64,000 bases of DNA from assembly GCF_000971335.1 (NCBI RefSeq), contig NZ_JZJL01000026.1, positions 1 to 64,000 on the forward strand, written 5' to 3'. This stretch comes from Chromobacterium vaccinii. GTDB lineage: Bacteria > Pseudomonadota > Gammaproteobacteria > Burkholderiales > Chromobacteriaceae. Below the pieces are notes generated by a model. It was not told the DNA's origin, searched no databases, and saw nothing but the letters and a program-made list of their open reading frames with translations. A program made the translations under genes and the position numbers. How positions within the stretch are numbered: position 1 is the first letter of the stretch; every line of letters begins with the position of its first letter. Shown here piece by piece: positions 40,617-48,000 of this stretch.

Positions 40617-42008
40617 ATGCCAGGAGAACAACAGACCCTGCACCGCGGGCTGGAGGAGAGGCATATCAACCTGATGGCGCTGGGCGCGACGATAGGCGTC
40701 GGCCTGTTCCTCGGGTCCGCCACCGCGATCAAGATGGCCGGCCCGGCCATCATGCTGGCCTACGGCCTCGGCGGCCTCGCCATTTTCATGATCATGCGCG
40801 CGCTGGGCGAAATGGCCATCCACAACCCGGTGGCCGGCTCGTTCAGCCGCTACGCGCAAGACTACCTCGGCCCCTTGGCCGGCTATCTCACCGGCTGGAA
40901 CTACTGGTTCCTGTGGCTGGTGACCTGCATGGCGGAAATCACCGCCGTCGGGGTCTACATGGGCATCTGGTTCCCGGATGTGCCGTCCTGGTATTGGGCG
41001 CTGGCGGCGATGCTGGCGATGGGCGGCGTCAATTTCATCGCGGTGAAGGCCTACGGCGAATTCGAATTCTGGTTCGCGCTGATCAAGATCGTCACCATCG
41101 TGCTGATGATCATCGGCGGCTTTGCGATGATCCTGTTCGGCTTCGGCAACCACGGCGTGGCAACCGGCATCTCCAATCTGTGGGCGCACGGCGGCTTCAT
41201 GCCCAACGGTTTTTCCGGCGTGCTGATGTCGCTGCAGATGGTGATGTTCGCCTACCTGGGCGTGGAAATGCTGGGCCTGACCGCCGGCGAGGCGAAGAAT
41301 CCGAAGAAGGCGCTGGCGCGCGCGGTGGATTCGGTGTTCTGGCGCATCCTGATTTTCTACGTCGGCGCGCTGTTCGTGATCCTGTCCATCTATCCATGGA
41401 ACGAGCTGGGCACCCGCGGCAGCCCCTTCGTGCTGACTTTCGAGAGCATGGGCATTCCGGCAGCCGCCGGCATCATCAACTTCGTGGTGCTGACCGCCGC
41501 GCTGTCCTCGTGCAACAGCGGCATCTTCAGCACCGGCCGCATGCTGTTCAATCTGGCCGAGCAGAAGCAGGCGTTGCCCGTGTTCGCCCGCGTTTCCCGA
41601 AGCGGCGTGCCGGTGCCGGCGCTGCTGATGTCGGTGGCCGCGCTGCTGCTCGGCGTGTTGCTGAACTACCTGGCGCCGAAGGAGGTGTTCACCTGGCTGA
41701 CGGCGATCTCCACTTTCGGCGCGGTGTGGACCTGGCTGATCATCCTGCTGGCGCAGCTGCGTTTCCGCCGCTCGCTGTCGGCCAAGGAACTGGCATCCAT
41801 CAGCCACCGCATGCCGCTGTGGCCGTACGGTTCCTACCTGACGCTGGGCTTCCTCGCGCTGGTGATCGCTCTGATGGCTTACTTCCCGGACACCCGCGTC
41901 GCGCTGATCGTCGGTCCCGGCTGGCTGGTGTTCCTGGTGGCCGCCTATTATCTGCTGGGCTACCACAAGCAGGACGCCGCCTGGCGTCTGGCGCGGCAGT
42001 CGCGCTGA
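40617..42008 (+). CDS. Amino acid permease, ProY-like (APC superfamily)
   Basis: 463 residues with 12 predicted helices. The N-terminal block RHINLMALGATIGVGLF and the region MRALGEMAIHNP...SFSRYA are characteristic of the AAT family (ProY, GabP, AnsP, CycA). By eye ProY is closest, including FYVGALFVILSIYPWN and GSPFVLTF. It is a proton-coupled uptake system in the inner membrane; the substrate could be proline or another neutral amino acid. AAGGAG lies before the ATG. Confidence 0.88.
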   Translation: MPGEQQTLHRGLEERHINLMALGATIGVGLFLGSATAIKMAGPAIMLAYGLGGLAIFMIMRALGEMAIHNPVAGSFSRYAQDYLGPLAGYLTGWNYWFLWLVTCMAEITAVGVYMGIWFPDVPSWYWALAAMLAMGGVNFIAVKAYGEFEFWFALIKIVTIVLMIIGGFAMILFGFGNHGVATGISNLWAHGGFMPNGFSGVLMSLQMVMFAYLGVEMLGLTAGEAKNPKKALARAVDSVFWRILIFYVGALFVILSIYPWNELGTRGSPFVLTFESMGIPAAAGIINFVVLTAALSSCNSGIFSTGRMLFNLAEQKQALPVFARVSRSGVPVPALLMSVAALLLGVLLNYLAPKEVFTWLTAISTFGAVWTWLIILLAQLRFRRSLSAKELASISHRMPLWPYGSYLTLGFLALVIALMAYFPDTRVALIVGPGWLVFLVAAYYLLGYHKQDAAWRLARQSR

Positions 42009-42032
42009 GTTCGCGCCGATCATTTCTTCCCG

Positions 42033-42054
42033 CCCGCCGTACGGCGGGTTTTTT
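42033..42054 (+). terminator. Rho-independent terminator after permease
   Basis: CCCGCC (42033-42038) / GGCGGG (42043-42048) with loop GTAC, then six Ts. The T run overlaps the stop codon of the convergent LysR gene. Confidence 0.85.
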
Positions 42055-42958
42055 ACGCCTGCGGCAGGCCGGCGCGTTCGCGCAGGAAGGCGATCAGCGC
42101 CCTGAGCTTGGCCGTTTGCCGCGGCCGGTGCGGGTAGTACAGGTACAGCGCCTCGGCAGGCGGCATGTGATCGTCCAGCACCACGGCGAGCCTGCCTTCG
42201 GCTATCCAGGGCGCGATCAGCGGCTCGGCCAGGTAGGCCAGGCCGGCGCCCTCCAGCGCCGCGTGCAGCAGCGCCATATTGTCGTTGGCGATCAACGGGC
42301 CATCGACCGCCAATTGGAGCGTCTGGCCGGCGGCGGCGAACTGCCAGCGGTATTGCCCGCCGCCGCCGAAGCGATAGCCCAGGCAGTCGTGGCAGAGAAG
42401 GTCCTGGGGCGCTTTGGGCGCGCCGCGGCGGCGCAGATAGTCCGGCGAAGCGGCGACGACGAAGCGTAGCGGCCGGCTGACCGGCAGCGCCTGCATGCCG
42501 GCCTGCAATGCCTCGCCGAAGCGGACGCCGGCGTCGAAGCGCTGGGCGACGATGTCGACCAGACCGTTGTTGACATCCAGCTCCAGCCGCAGCTTGGGAT
42601 GGCGGGCGGCGAAATCGGCCAGCGCCGGATAGAACAGCAGCTGGGCGGCGGTGTGGGGCAGGGTGACACGCAGTTGGCCGGCCGGCTGGCCGCGGCTCTG
42701 CCGGGTTTCCTCCAGCACCGCGGCGATTTCGTCCAGCGCCGGCGACAACCGCGCCAGCAGCGCCTCGCCGGCCTCGGTCGGCGCCACCTGGCGCGTGGTG
42801 CGTGTCAGCAGCGGCACGCCCAGCGCCTCCTCCAGTTGGCGCAGGCTCTGGCTCAGCGCGGAGGCGCTGACGCCCAGCTCCGCGCCGGCGCGTGTGAAGC
42901 TGCGGTGGCGGGCGATGGTGCGGAAAGCCTGCAGCGTGTCATGCGGAATTCGCGACAT
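42053..42958 (-). CDS. LysR-family transcriptional regulator
   Basis: About 301 residues from the ATG at 42958 (an upstream ATG at 42988 lacks a ribosome-binding site). Winged [58 protein letters not shown]. The effector domain is of the same subgroup as the regulator at 10092. It is divergent from an aldo-keto reductase gene, a frequent arrangement in which the regulator controls the reductase. Between them GATAAAT (42970-42976) and ATTTATC (42997-43003) form an inverted repeat that could be the operator. Confidence 0.9.
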   Translation of the reverse strand: MSRIPHDTLQAFRTIARHRSFTRAGAELGVSASALSQSLRQLEEALGVPLLTRTTRQVAPTEAGEALLARLSPALDEIAAVLEETRQSRGQPAGQLRVTLPHTAAQLLFYPALADFAARHPKLRLELDVNNGLVDIVAQRFDAGVRFGEALQAGMQALPVSRPLRFVVAASPDYLRRRGAPKAPQDLLCHDCLGYRFGGGGQYRWQFAAAGQTLQLAVDGPLIANDNMALLHAALEGAGLAYLAEPLIAPWIAEGRLAVVLDDHMPPAEALYLYYPHRPRQTAKLRALIAFLRERAGLPQA

Positions 42959-43057
42959 TGTGAAGCCTGGATAAATAATGTTTGTCATTTTGAGCCATTT
43001 ATCGGCTTATCGCCATCTTCTATGCTGACGTCACTTTCCACATCAGGAGCGATGGCG

Positions 43058-44047
43058 ATGCAAAAACGCACGCTGGGCCGGGGCGGCCCGCAGGTTTCGG
43101 AGCTGGGTCTGGGTTGCATGGGCATGAGCGCTTTCTATGGCCCGCACGACGACGCCGAATCGCTGGCGACGCTGGACGCGGCGCTGGATCTCGGCGTCAA
43201 CTTCCTCGACACCGCCGACATGTACGGCCCGCACACCAACGAGCAGCTGCTGGCCAAGCTGCTGGCCCGCCGCCGCGGCGAGGTGGTGCTGGCCACCAAG
43301 TTCGGCATCGTGATGGACTCGGCCGATCCGGCCAAGCGCGGCGTCAACGGCCGCCCGGAATACGTGCGCGCCAGCTGCGAGGGCAGCCTGAAGCGGCTGG
43401 GTGTCGATCATATCGACCTCTACTACCAGCACCGCATCGATCCCGACGTGCCCATTGAGGAAACCGTCGGCGCGATGGCCGATCTGGTCAAGGCCGGCAA
43501 GGTGCGCTGGCTGGGCTTGTCGGAAGCGTCCGCCGCCACGCTGCGCCGCGCCGCGGCCGTCCATCCCATCCACGCGCTGCAGAGCGAATATTCGCTGTGG
43601 ACGCGCGATCCGGAAGACGGCGTATTGGCCGCCTGCCGCGAGCTGGGCGTCGGTTTCGTCGCTTACAGTCCGCTGGGGCGCGGCTTTCTGACCGGCGCGA
43701 TCAAGAGCCCCGACGATTTCGCCGCCGACGACTTTCGCCGCGGCAATCCGCGTTTCCAGGGCGAGAATTTCCAGCGCAATCTGCAGTTGGTGGACAAGGT
43801 GAGAGAGCTGGCCGCGGCCAAGGGCTGCAGCCCTGCCCAGCTGGCGCTGGCTTGGCTGCTGGCGCAGGGGGAAGACATCGTCGCCATCCCCGGCGCGCGC
43901 AAACAGGCGAACCTGCGCGACAACCTGGGCGCGGCGGAGGTGGCGCTGAGCGCCGGCGATCTGGCCACGCTGGACGCGGCGTTCGCCGGCGGCAAGGTCA
44001 GCGGCTTGCGTTACGCCGCCGAGGTGATGTCCATGGTCAATCGCTGA
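43058..44047 (+). CDS. Aldo/keto reductase
   Basis: 329-residue NADPH-dependent carbonyl reductase of the AKR superfamily, TIM-barrel. The catalytic tetrad is in place: Asp51 and Tyr56 (DTADMYG), Lys81 (ATKFG) and His125 (YYQHRID). The C-terminal cofactor site reads [17 protein letters not shown]. This is the AKR13/YakC-like group. AGGAG is 8 nt before the ATG at 43058, better than the ATG at 43052 (2 nt). Substrate unknown; regulated probably by the divergent LysR protein. Confidence 0.92.
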   Translation: MQKRTLGRGGPQVSELGLGCMGMSAFYGPHDDAESLATLDAALDLGVNFLDTADMYGPHTNEQLLAKLLARRRGEVVLATKFGIVMDSADPAKRGVNGRPEYVRASCEGSLKRLGVDHIDLYYQHRIDPDVPIEETVGAMADLVKAGKVRWLGLSEASAATLRRAAAVHPIHALQSEYSLWTRDPEDGVLAACRELGVGFVAYSPLGRGFLTGAIKSPDDFAADDFRRGNPRFQGENFQRNLQLVDKVRELAAAKGCSPAQLALAWLLAQGEDIVAIPGARKQANLRDNLGAAEVALSAGDLATLDAAFAGGKVSGLRYAAEVMSMVNR

Positions 44048-44057
44048 ACCGGGCGAT

Positions 44058-44507
44058 TCAGCGCCGCTGATGGGGCGGCAAGGCTGGCAGCATGTGCATC
44101 GGTATGGCTTGTTTCCGCCCGGTTTGCGGGTCTATCGTCAGGCCGGGCGTGAACGGCATGCCGTGTTGCCAGCCGTGAGACGGCTGGTAGCCCTGTTGCG
44201 GCTGCAGGTGGAGAGGGCTGGTCTGATTGAGCGTATGGCCTATCGAGAAGCTGTCCGGCTGCATCGGATTGCCGCGGGAGCCGGAGAAGGCGGGAGGACG
44301 CACCTCGATCAACGGGCTGTCGAGATCGCCGAGGCTCACCCTGGGCTGGATATTCAGCGGCTTGGGTTTCTTGTCCGTCTTGAGCGGTTTGATGCGCGGC
44401 GTCGGCGCGATGGCCGGCTTGGACGCGAAATCGTATGAGGGAAGCGTGCTGGCCGCCAGGGACGCGTGGGAAAGCGCCAATGGCAGCAGGAAGGCGTGTA
44501 GGCGCAT
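44058..44507 (-). CDS. Hypothetical exported protein
   Basis: 149 residues with a signal peptide (FLLPLALSHASLAAS, cut near residue 18). The mature protein is rich in Pro, Lys, Gln and His (KPLKTDKKPKPL, LHLQPQQGYQPSHGWQH) with no recognised domain and no cysteine. AGGAA precedes the ATG. It is convergent with the aldo-keto reductase, 10 nt apart. Likely periplasmic and partly disordered; no function can be given. Confidence 0.65.
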   Translation of the reverse strand: MRLHAFLLPLALSHASLAASTLPSYDFASKPAIAPTPRIKPLKTDKKPKPLNIQPRVSLGDLDSPLIEVRPPAFSGSRGNPMQPDSFSIGHTLNQTSPLHLQPQQGYQPSHGWQHGMPFTPGLTIDPQTGRKQAIPMHMLPALPPHQRR

Positions 44508-44847
44508 TTTGATTCCTGCCAGAAGGGGCCGCGCGAGGCAGACCCGGTGTTGCGTGGGCTTGATGGCTGGCGCGTCGGCGAAGCCGGACGCGTGGCTGAC
44601 TGGGACAGAGGCGGCGGGATTGGCCGCTCTGAAAGATAGAGTATTCTATCTAAGTTAGACGGGAAGGGCAAGGAACTAGACTGTCTGTACGTTGCGGGCG
44701 CGTCCGGGCAAGTCTAGGATGATGCGAAGGGCATGGGCGATGGCATGGCGCAAGTGAAATTCTGCTATGGTATCGCCAGCTCGCGGCAAGCGGTTCCAAT
44801 TTGGGTCCGCGCGCGCCGGTTTTTCGTCGACTAGACATTTTTTTTTC
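44508..44847. other. 340-nt intergenic region with an AGATAGA dyad
   Basis: Divergent promoter region between the hypothetical exported protein and the diguanylate cyclase. AGATAGA (44634-44640) and TCTATCT (44645-44651) form a perfect 7-4-7 inverted repeat, a candidate regulator site. No gene seen. Confidence 0.5.
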
Positions 44848-46047
44848 ATGCCCAGCCCAATCATACCAAGCATTCTGGATTTCAAGACCACCCTGCTCAG
44901 CACCACCGGCTACACCGCCATGCTGACCCTGGTGGTGCTGATGTTCTGGCTTTACAACCGGAACGAAAGAGCGTTGCTCACGCTGGGCATCGCGGGATGC
45001 ATCGCCGCCTGCGGCACCCTGATAGCCTATCTTCCCCTGCCTATTCCAGCCTGGCCCAATCTGGTTCTGGATACCTTTTTGCTGCTGCTGTACCACCCGC
45101 TGGCCGTGGTCGCCACCCGCCAGTTGCTGGGCCTGCGCAACGATTGGCGCTTCCACCTGGCCATGCTGATCATCATCATGCTGTGCTTCGTATTCTGGGC
45201 CGGGCCCGGCAGTTACACGCGGCGGGTGGAAGTCACCGCGTGCGCGCATATCTTGTACTGGTCGATGATCGTCGCGCAGCTGTATCGCGGGCGGCAGTGG
45301 CGCACCATGATGGGTTACCGGCTGGGGCTTGGCCTGGCGGCGCTGACGATAGGGGTAGCGTTGTTTCGGCTGGTCATGTCCTGGCTGGAAAAAGGGAGCA
45401 ATTTTTCCAGCGCGAATCAACTGCTGGTCATGTTTACCTCGCTCAGCCTGTTCTGGCTGACGTTCTGCTACAGCCTGAGCCTGCTGTTCATCAGCTACGA
45501 GCGCCTGTTGCTGCAGGTCCGCCAGCAGGCGCAGCAGGATGGCTTGACGCAGCTGTACAACCATCGGACCTTTCACGAACAGGCCGCCGCCATGTTTTCG
45601 CGATCGCGGCAGCGCGGGCAGGCGCTGGCTTTGCTGTTGATCGACCTCGACCACTTCAAGGAGGTCAACGATCGCTACGGCCACCAGGTGGGGGATGAGG
45701 TATTGCGCCAGCTGGCCGACTGTCTGCGGGCGGAGTCGCGCCAGGGCGACGTGCTGGGACGCCATGGCGGCGAGGAGTTCGTGGTGATGCTGCCGCTGGC
45801 CAGCCGGGTGGAGGCTTGCAATGTGGCGGATCGCCTGCGCCTGGCCATCGCCAATCTGCAGCCCCGCGTGGGAGAGCTGCAATTGTCGATCAGCGCCAGC
45901 ATAGGCGTGGCCTGCCTGAGGCCGCCGGAGCACGAGAACCTGGCCAGCCTGTTCCTGGAGGCCGACCTGCTGCTGTACCAGGCCAAGCGCAAGGGCAGGA
46001 ACCGGGTGGAGATAGAACGCGAGCCGGAGCCGGAGGCGCAGCACTAG
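44848..46047 (+). CDS. Membrane-bound diguanylate cyclase (GGDEF)
   Basis: 399 residues. About seven hydrophobic segments (20-220) form an unclassified membrane sensor, followed by a GGDEF domain (about 225-395). The active site is intact (GRHGGEEF, Gly307-Phe311) and the product-inhibition I-site RQGD (Arg298-Asp301) lies five residues before it, so an active, feedback-inhibited c-di-GMP synthase is expected. No Shine-Dalgarno is seen before the ATG at 44848, which follows a T8 run; an in-frame ATG at 44767 is a poorer alternative. Confidence 0.88.
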   Translation: MPSPIIPSILDFKTTLLSTTGYTAMLTLVVLMFWLYNRNERALLTLGIAGCIAACGTLIAYLPLPIPAWPNLVLDTFLLLLYHPLAVVATRQLLGLRNDWRFHLAMLIIIMLCFVFWAGPGSYTRRVEVTACAHILYWSMIVAQLYRGRQWRTMMGYRLGLGLAALTIGVALFRLVMSWLEKGSNFSSANQLLVMFTSLSLFWLTFCYSLSLLFISYERLLLQVRQQAQQDGLTQLYNHRTFHEQAAAMFSRSRQRGQALALLLIDLDHFKEVNDRYGHQVGDEVLRQLADCLRAESRQGDVLGRHGGEEFVVMLPLASRVEACNVADRLRLAIANLQPRVGELQLSISASIGVACLRPPEHENLASLFLEADLLLYQAKRKGRNRVEIEREPEPEAQH

Positions 46048-46053
46048 CGCGCG

Positions 46054-46569
46054 CTATCGGCCGCCTTGCTCCCGGTGGGCGTCCCGAAGGTAGACCGGCA
46101 GATCGGTTGTCGGCGGAGTGGCGGGCACTTGGTACAGCATGTCGGCGACGAATCCGCGGTGGTAGTTCTTGTGGTTGACGATGTGCAGCAGCATGTCGCC
46201 GCGCCGCATGCTGCCGCGGCCGCCGTCGACGAAGGCGAAGTCCACTGCCTCCTCGTGCGCGGCCGGATCCAGGCCATCGGCGTAATCGACATACCAGCGG
46301 TCCAGTTCCGCCTGCGCCCGCGCGAGTTCCGCCAGGCTGGGCGTGTCCGCGGTGTTGCGGCCGCTGTAGCCGTGGGGCCGCGCCAGCAGATGGCCCTGCC
46401 AGATGCGGTCCACCACCAGATTGTGGTTCAGCGTGGACAAAATGTTGCGGAAGATGGTGGCGCGGGTTTTCAACAATTCCGTTTCCGGCAGCGCAGCCAG
46501 AGCGTCGAACAGACGCCGGTTGGCCCAGGCGCTGTAGCGGGTGAGCATGCGGATATCGCGTAATGACAT
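46054..46569 (-). CDS. DinB-family protein
   Basis: 171-residue four-helix-bundle protein of the DinB/YfiT-like superfamily, putative metal-dependent enzymes. Metal-binding histidines fit: His in TLNHNLVVDRIW and the pair in HIVNHKNYHRG. N-terminal ML..YSAWANRRLFDAL is typical. It is convergent with the diguanylate cyclase (6-nt gap). Often thiol-S-transferase-like or stress-linked; the actual reaction is unknown. Confidence 0.88.
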   Translation of the reverse strand: MSLRDIRMLTRYSAWANRRLFDALAALPETELLKTRATIFRNILSTLNHNLVVDRIWQGHLLARPHGYSGRNTADTPSLAELARAQAELDRWYVDYADGLDPAAHEEAVDFAFVDGGRGSMRRGDMLLHIVNHKNYHRGFVADMLYQVPATPPTTDLPVYLRDAHREQGGR

Positions 46570-46638
46570 TTCAGAATTATCCGTATTTTGACAATGTCAT
46601 TTTATACGCGCGGCGCTTTGTCGACAACGTCGATTCCG

Positions 46639-47271
46639 CTAGCCGTTGGATTCCGCCGCGCCGCTCTTCTTGCCCGGCTTGCGCGCCGTCACGGCCGGCG
46701 CGCCCTTCTGGATGTTGTTCAGCCGGCGGCGGATGCTGTCGCTGTCCAGCCAGATGTCCTCGCCCTTCAGAATGCGGTCCAGTTCCTCGTCGGTGAGGAA
46801 CGGCCGGCAAACGTGGCGCATCACCTTTTCGAACCACTTGCCGCTGGCCGCCACCTGCGCTTGCTGCTCATTGCCCTTGCCGATCAGCGCCGACGAATAG
46901 TTGTGGAACATCAGCTGGCAGGTGTCGTGCACTACCAATTCGTCGCCGGCGAGAAAGATCAGCGCGCCCATCGAATACGCCCGCGCCTCCAGGATGGTGA
47001 CCACGTGGGCCTGGCTGGCGGTGATGTTGTTGATGATCTGCAGGCCGGCGTCGAAATTGCCGCCGGGGGTGTTCAGATGCAAATAGACGATGTCGGTGCT
47101 GCTGGCGGTGCGCAGCGTGTACAAGAGGTCGGTGTAGTGGATGGCGGCGCCGATCTCGTCGGACAGATAAAACGATATCTGTCGCACCGTGCCTTGGGTT
47201 TCGTACTGGCGATACAGCGGGACGGGCTTGTCGTTGTCGTCGTCGTTGGTTTCGGCGTTGCGGCGGGGCAT
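46639..47271 (-). CDS. Stand-alone ClpP-like serine protease
   Basis: 210 residues in the ClpP/crotonase superfamily. A short acidic Asn/Asp-rich N-terminus (NDDDNDK) precedes the fold. The triad is visible: Ser100 in ARAYSMGALIF, His123 in LMFHNYS, and an Asp in LKGEDIWLDS near residue 170. LNTPGGNFDAG forms the oxyanion region. No ATPase partner (ClpX or ClpA) is adjacent, and it differs from housekeeping ClpP (ASMGAFL, MIHQP), so it is a paralog of unknown target. GAGGAG precedes the ATG at 47271; longer in-frame extension is not supported. Confidence 0.85.
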   Translation of the reverse strand: MPRRNAETNDDDNDKPVPLYRQYETQGTVRQISFYLSDEIGAAIHYTDLLYTLRTASSTDIVYLHLNTPGGNFDAGLQIINNITASQAHVVTILEARAYSMGALIFLAGDELVVHDTCQLMFHNYSSALIGKGNEQQAQVAASGKWFEKVMRHVCRPFLTDEELDRILKGEDIWLDSDSIRRRLNNIQKGAPAVTARKPGKKSGAAESNG

Positions 47272-47382
47272 GGCGGCTCCTCGTTGTGCTTGTCTTTCCA
47301 ATCTAGTCCCGGAGAGGGGGGCTTGCCTTGGGTTGGTGCAAGTTGAGCGGTTGAGGAATCCGCTGCGCGGATGATGTTTTTC

Positions 47383-47595
47383 ATGGCGGGGCTGCCCGGC
47401 GGACGGGTGAGGGGGCTGTGCGGCCAGCCCCCTCACGACCCCAGGCGGCCCCTCCGCCCGCGAAACCCCGACAAAAAACGCCGGACGAGGCGCCGCCGGA
47501 ACTAGCCGCGCGCTCGCGTCGCGCGGTGTCGAACAGCCGGCGTCTTAAAACCTCGTCCGGTGTTTTTTGCCGGCGCGCGCAGAAGGGGATAGGGA
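47383..47595 (-). repeat. Structured repeat element, copy A
   Basis: Read on the minus strand from 47595: GTCCCTATC (47596-47588), outer stem 47569-47551 with 47490-47472 (18 of 19 pairs), internal TTTTAAG, middle stem 47542-47537 / 47499-47494, inner hairpin CCGCGCG-ACGCGAG-CGCGCGG (47526-47506), then CGGGGTTTCGC (47470-47460), a 12-bp hairpin (47436-47425 / 47418-47407) and GGGCAGCCCCGCCAT (47397-47383). Every block has a counterpart in copy B in the same order. Confidence 0.75.
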
Positions 47596-47632
47596 CTAAT
47601 CGGATTTGATCTACATCTTGCCGACACGCGGT

Positions 47633-47907
47633 GCAGATAATTTCAATGAACGAGGGAGTTGAACGTATTCGATGCGCCATCGTCCCTATCAGCGCAAGCC
47701 GGCTTCGAAGGCATTCCCAAGGTTTTAAGCCGCCAATTGTTTGAGCGGGGCGACGGTAGCGCCCCGCGAGTTGGGCGGCGCCTTGGGGATGCCTTCGAAG
47801 ACGGGGTTTCGCCGCGCTGTTGGGGTCGCCTAGGGGTGTCGGGGAGCTGGCGAGACAGCTCCCCGACCTGTCCGGCGGGCAGCCCCGCCATCTAAATCAT
47901 TATCTGC
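47633..47907. repeat. 9-bp inverted repeat around copy B
   Basis: GCAGATAAT (47633-47641) and ATTATCTGC (47899-47907) are perfect inverted repeats enclosing copy B and part of the spacer. They could be terminal inverted repeats of a small non-autonomous element. No target-site duplication is evident. Confidence 0.4.
47683..47892 (+). repeat. Structured repeat element, copy B
   Basis: In order: TCCCTATC (47683), 20-bp outer stem 47703-47722 / 47781-47800 (one G-T wobble), TTTTAA bulge, middle stem GCCGCC/GGCGGC (47729-47734 / 47774-47779), inner hairpin GCGGGGCG-ACGGTAG-CGCCCCGC (47745-47767), CGGGGTTTCGC (47802-47812), 11-bp hairpin TCGGGGAGCTG / CAGCTCCCCGA (47839-47849 / 47856-47866), and GGGCAGCCCCGCCAT (47877-47891). 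Loops and linkers match copy A while stem bases differ, so the fold is what is conserved. Structured RNA or mobile palindrome. Confidence 0.75.
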
Positions 47908-48000
47908 GAAGCGGACTCATCAAAAAAGAACATAGATGTGGAAACGGCCAACTGGATGAGCTGACCGTTCATTCTAGGCACTGATGGAAATCAAGCCAGC

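Larger units (their letters stand above)
47272..48000. other. 729-nt intergenic region with two structured repeats
   Basis: No protein gene is supported. It contains the promoter region of the ClpP-like gene, two inverted copies of a structured element (listed separately), an 86-nt spacer between them, and about 100 nt of AT-richer DNA before the mfd 3' end. Short ORFs here follow the palindromes and look accidental. Confidence 0.7.

Noticed and set aside
47659-47895. A 78-codon ORF across structured copy B (and similar short ORFs over copy A)
   Set aside because: It follows the palindromic structure, has a TTG start without a ribosome-binding site, and the homologous copy A does not preserve the reading frame. 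Base pairing explains the conserved bases better than codons.
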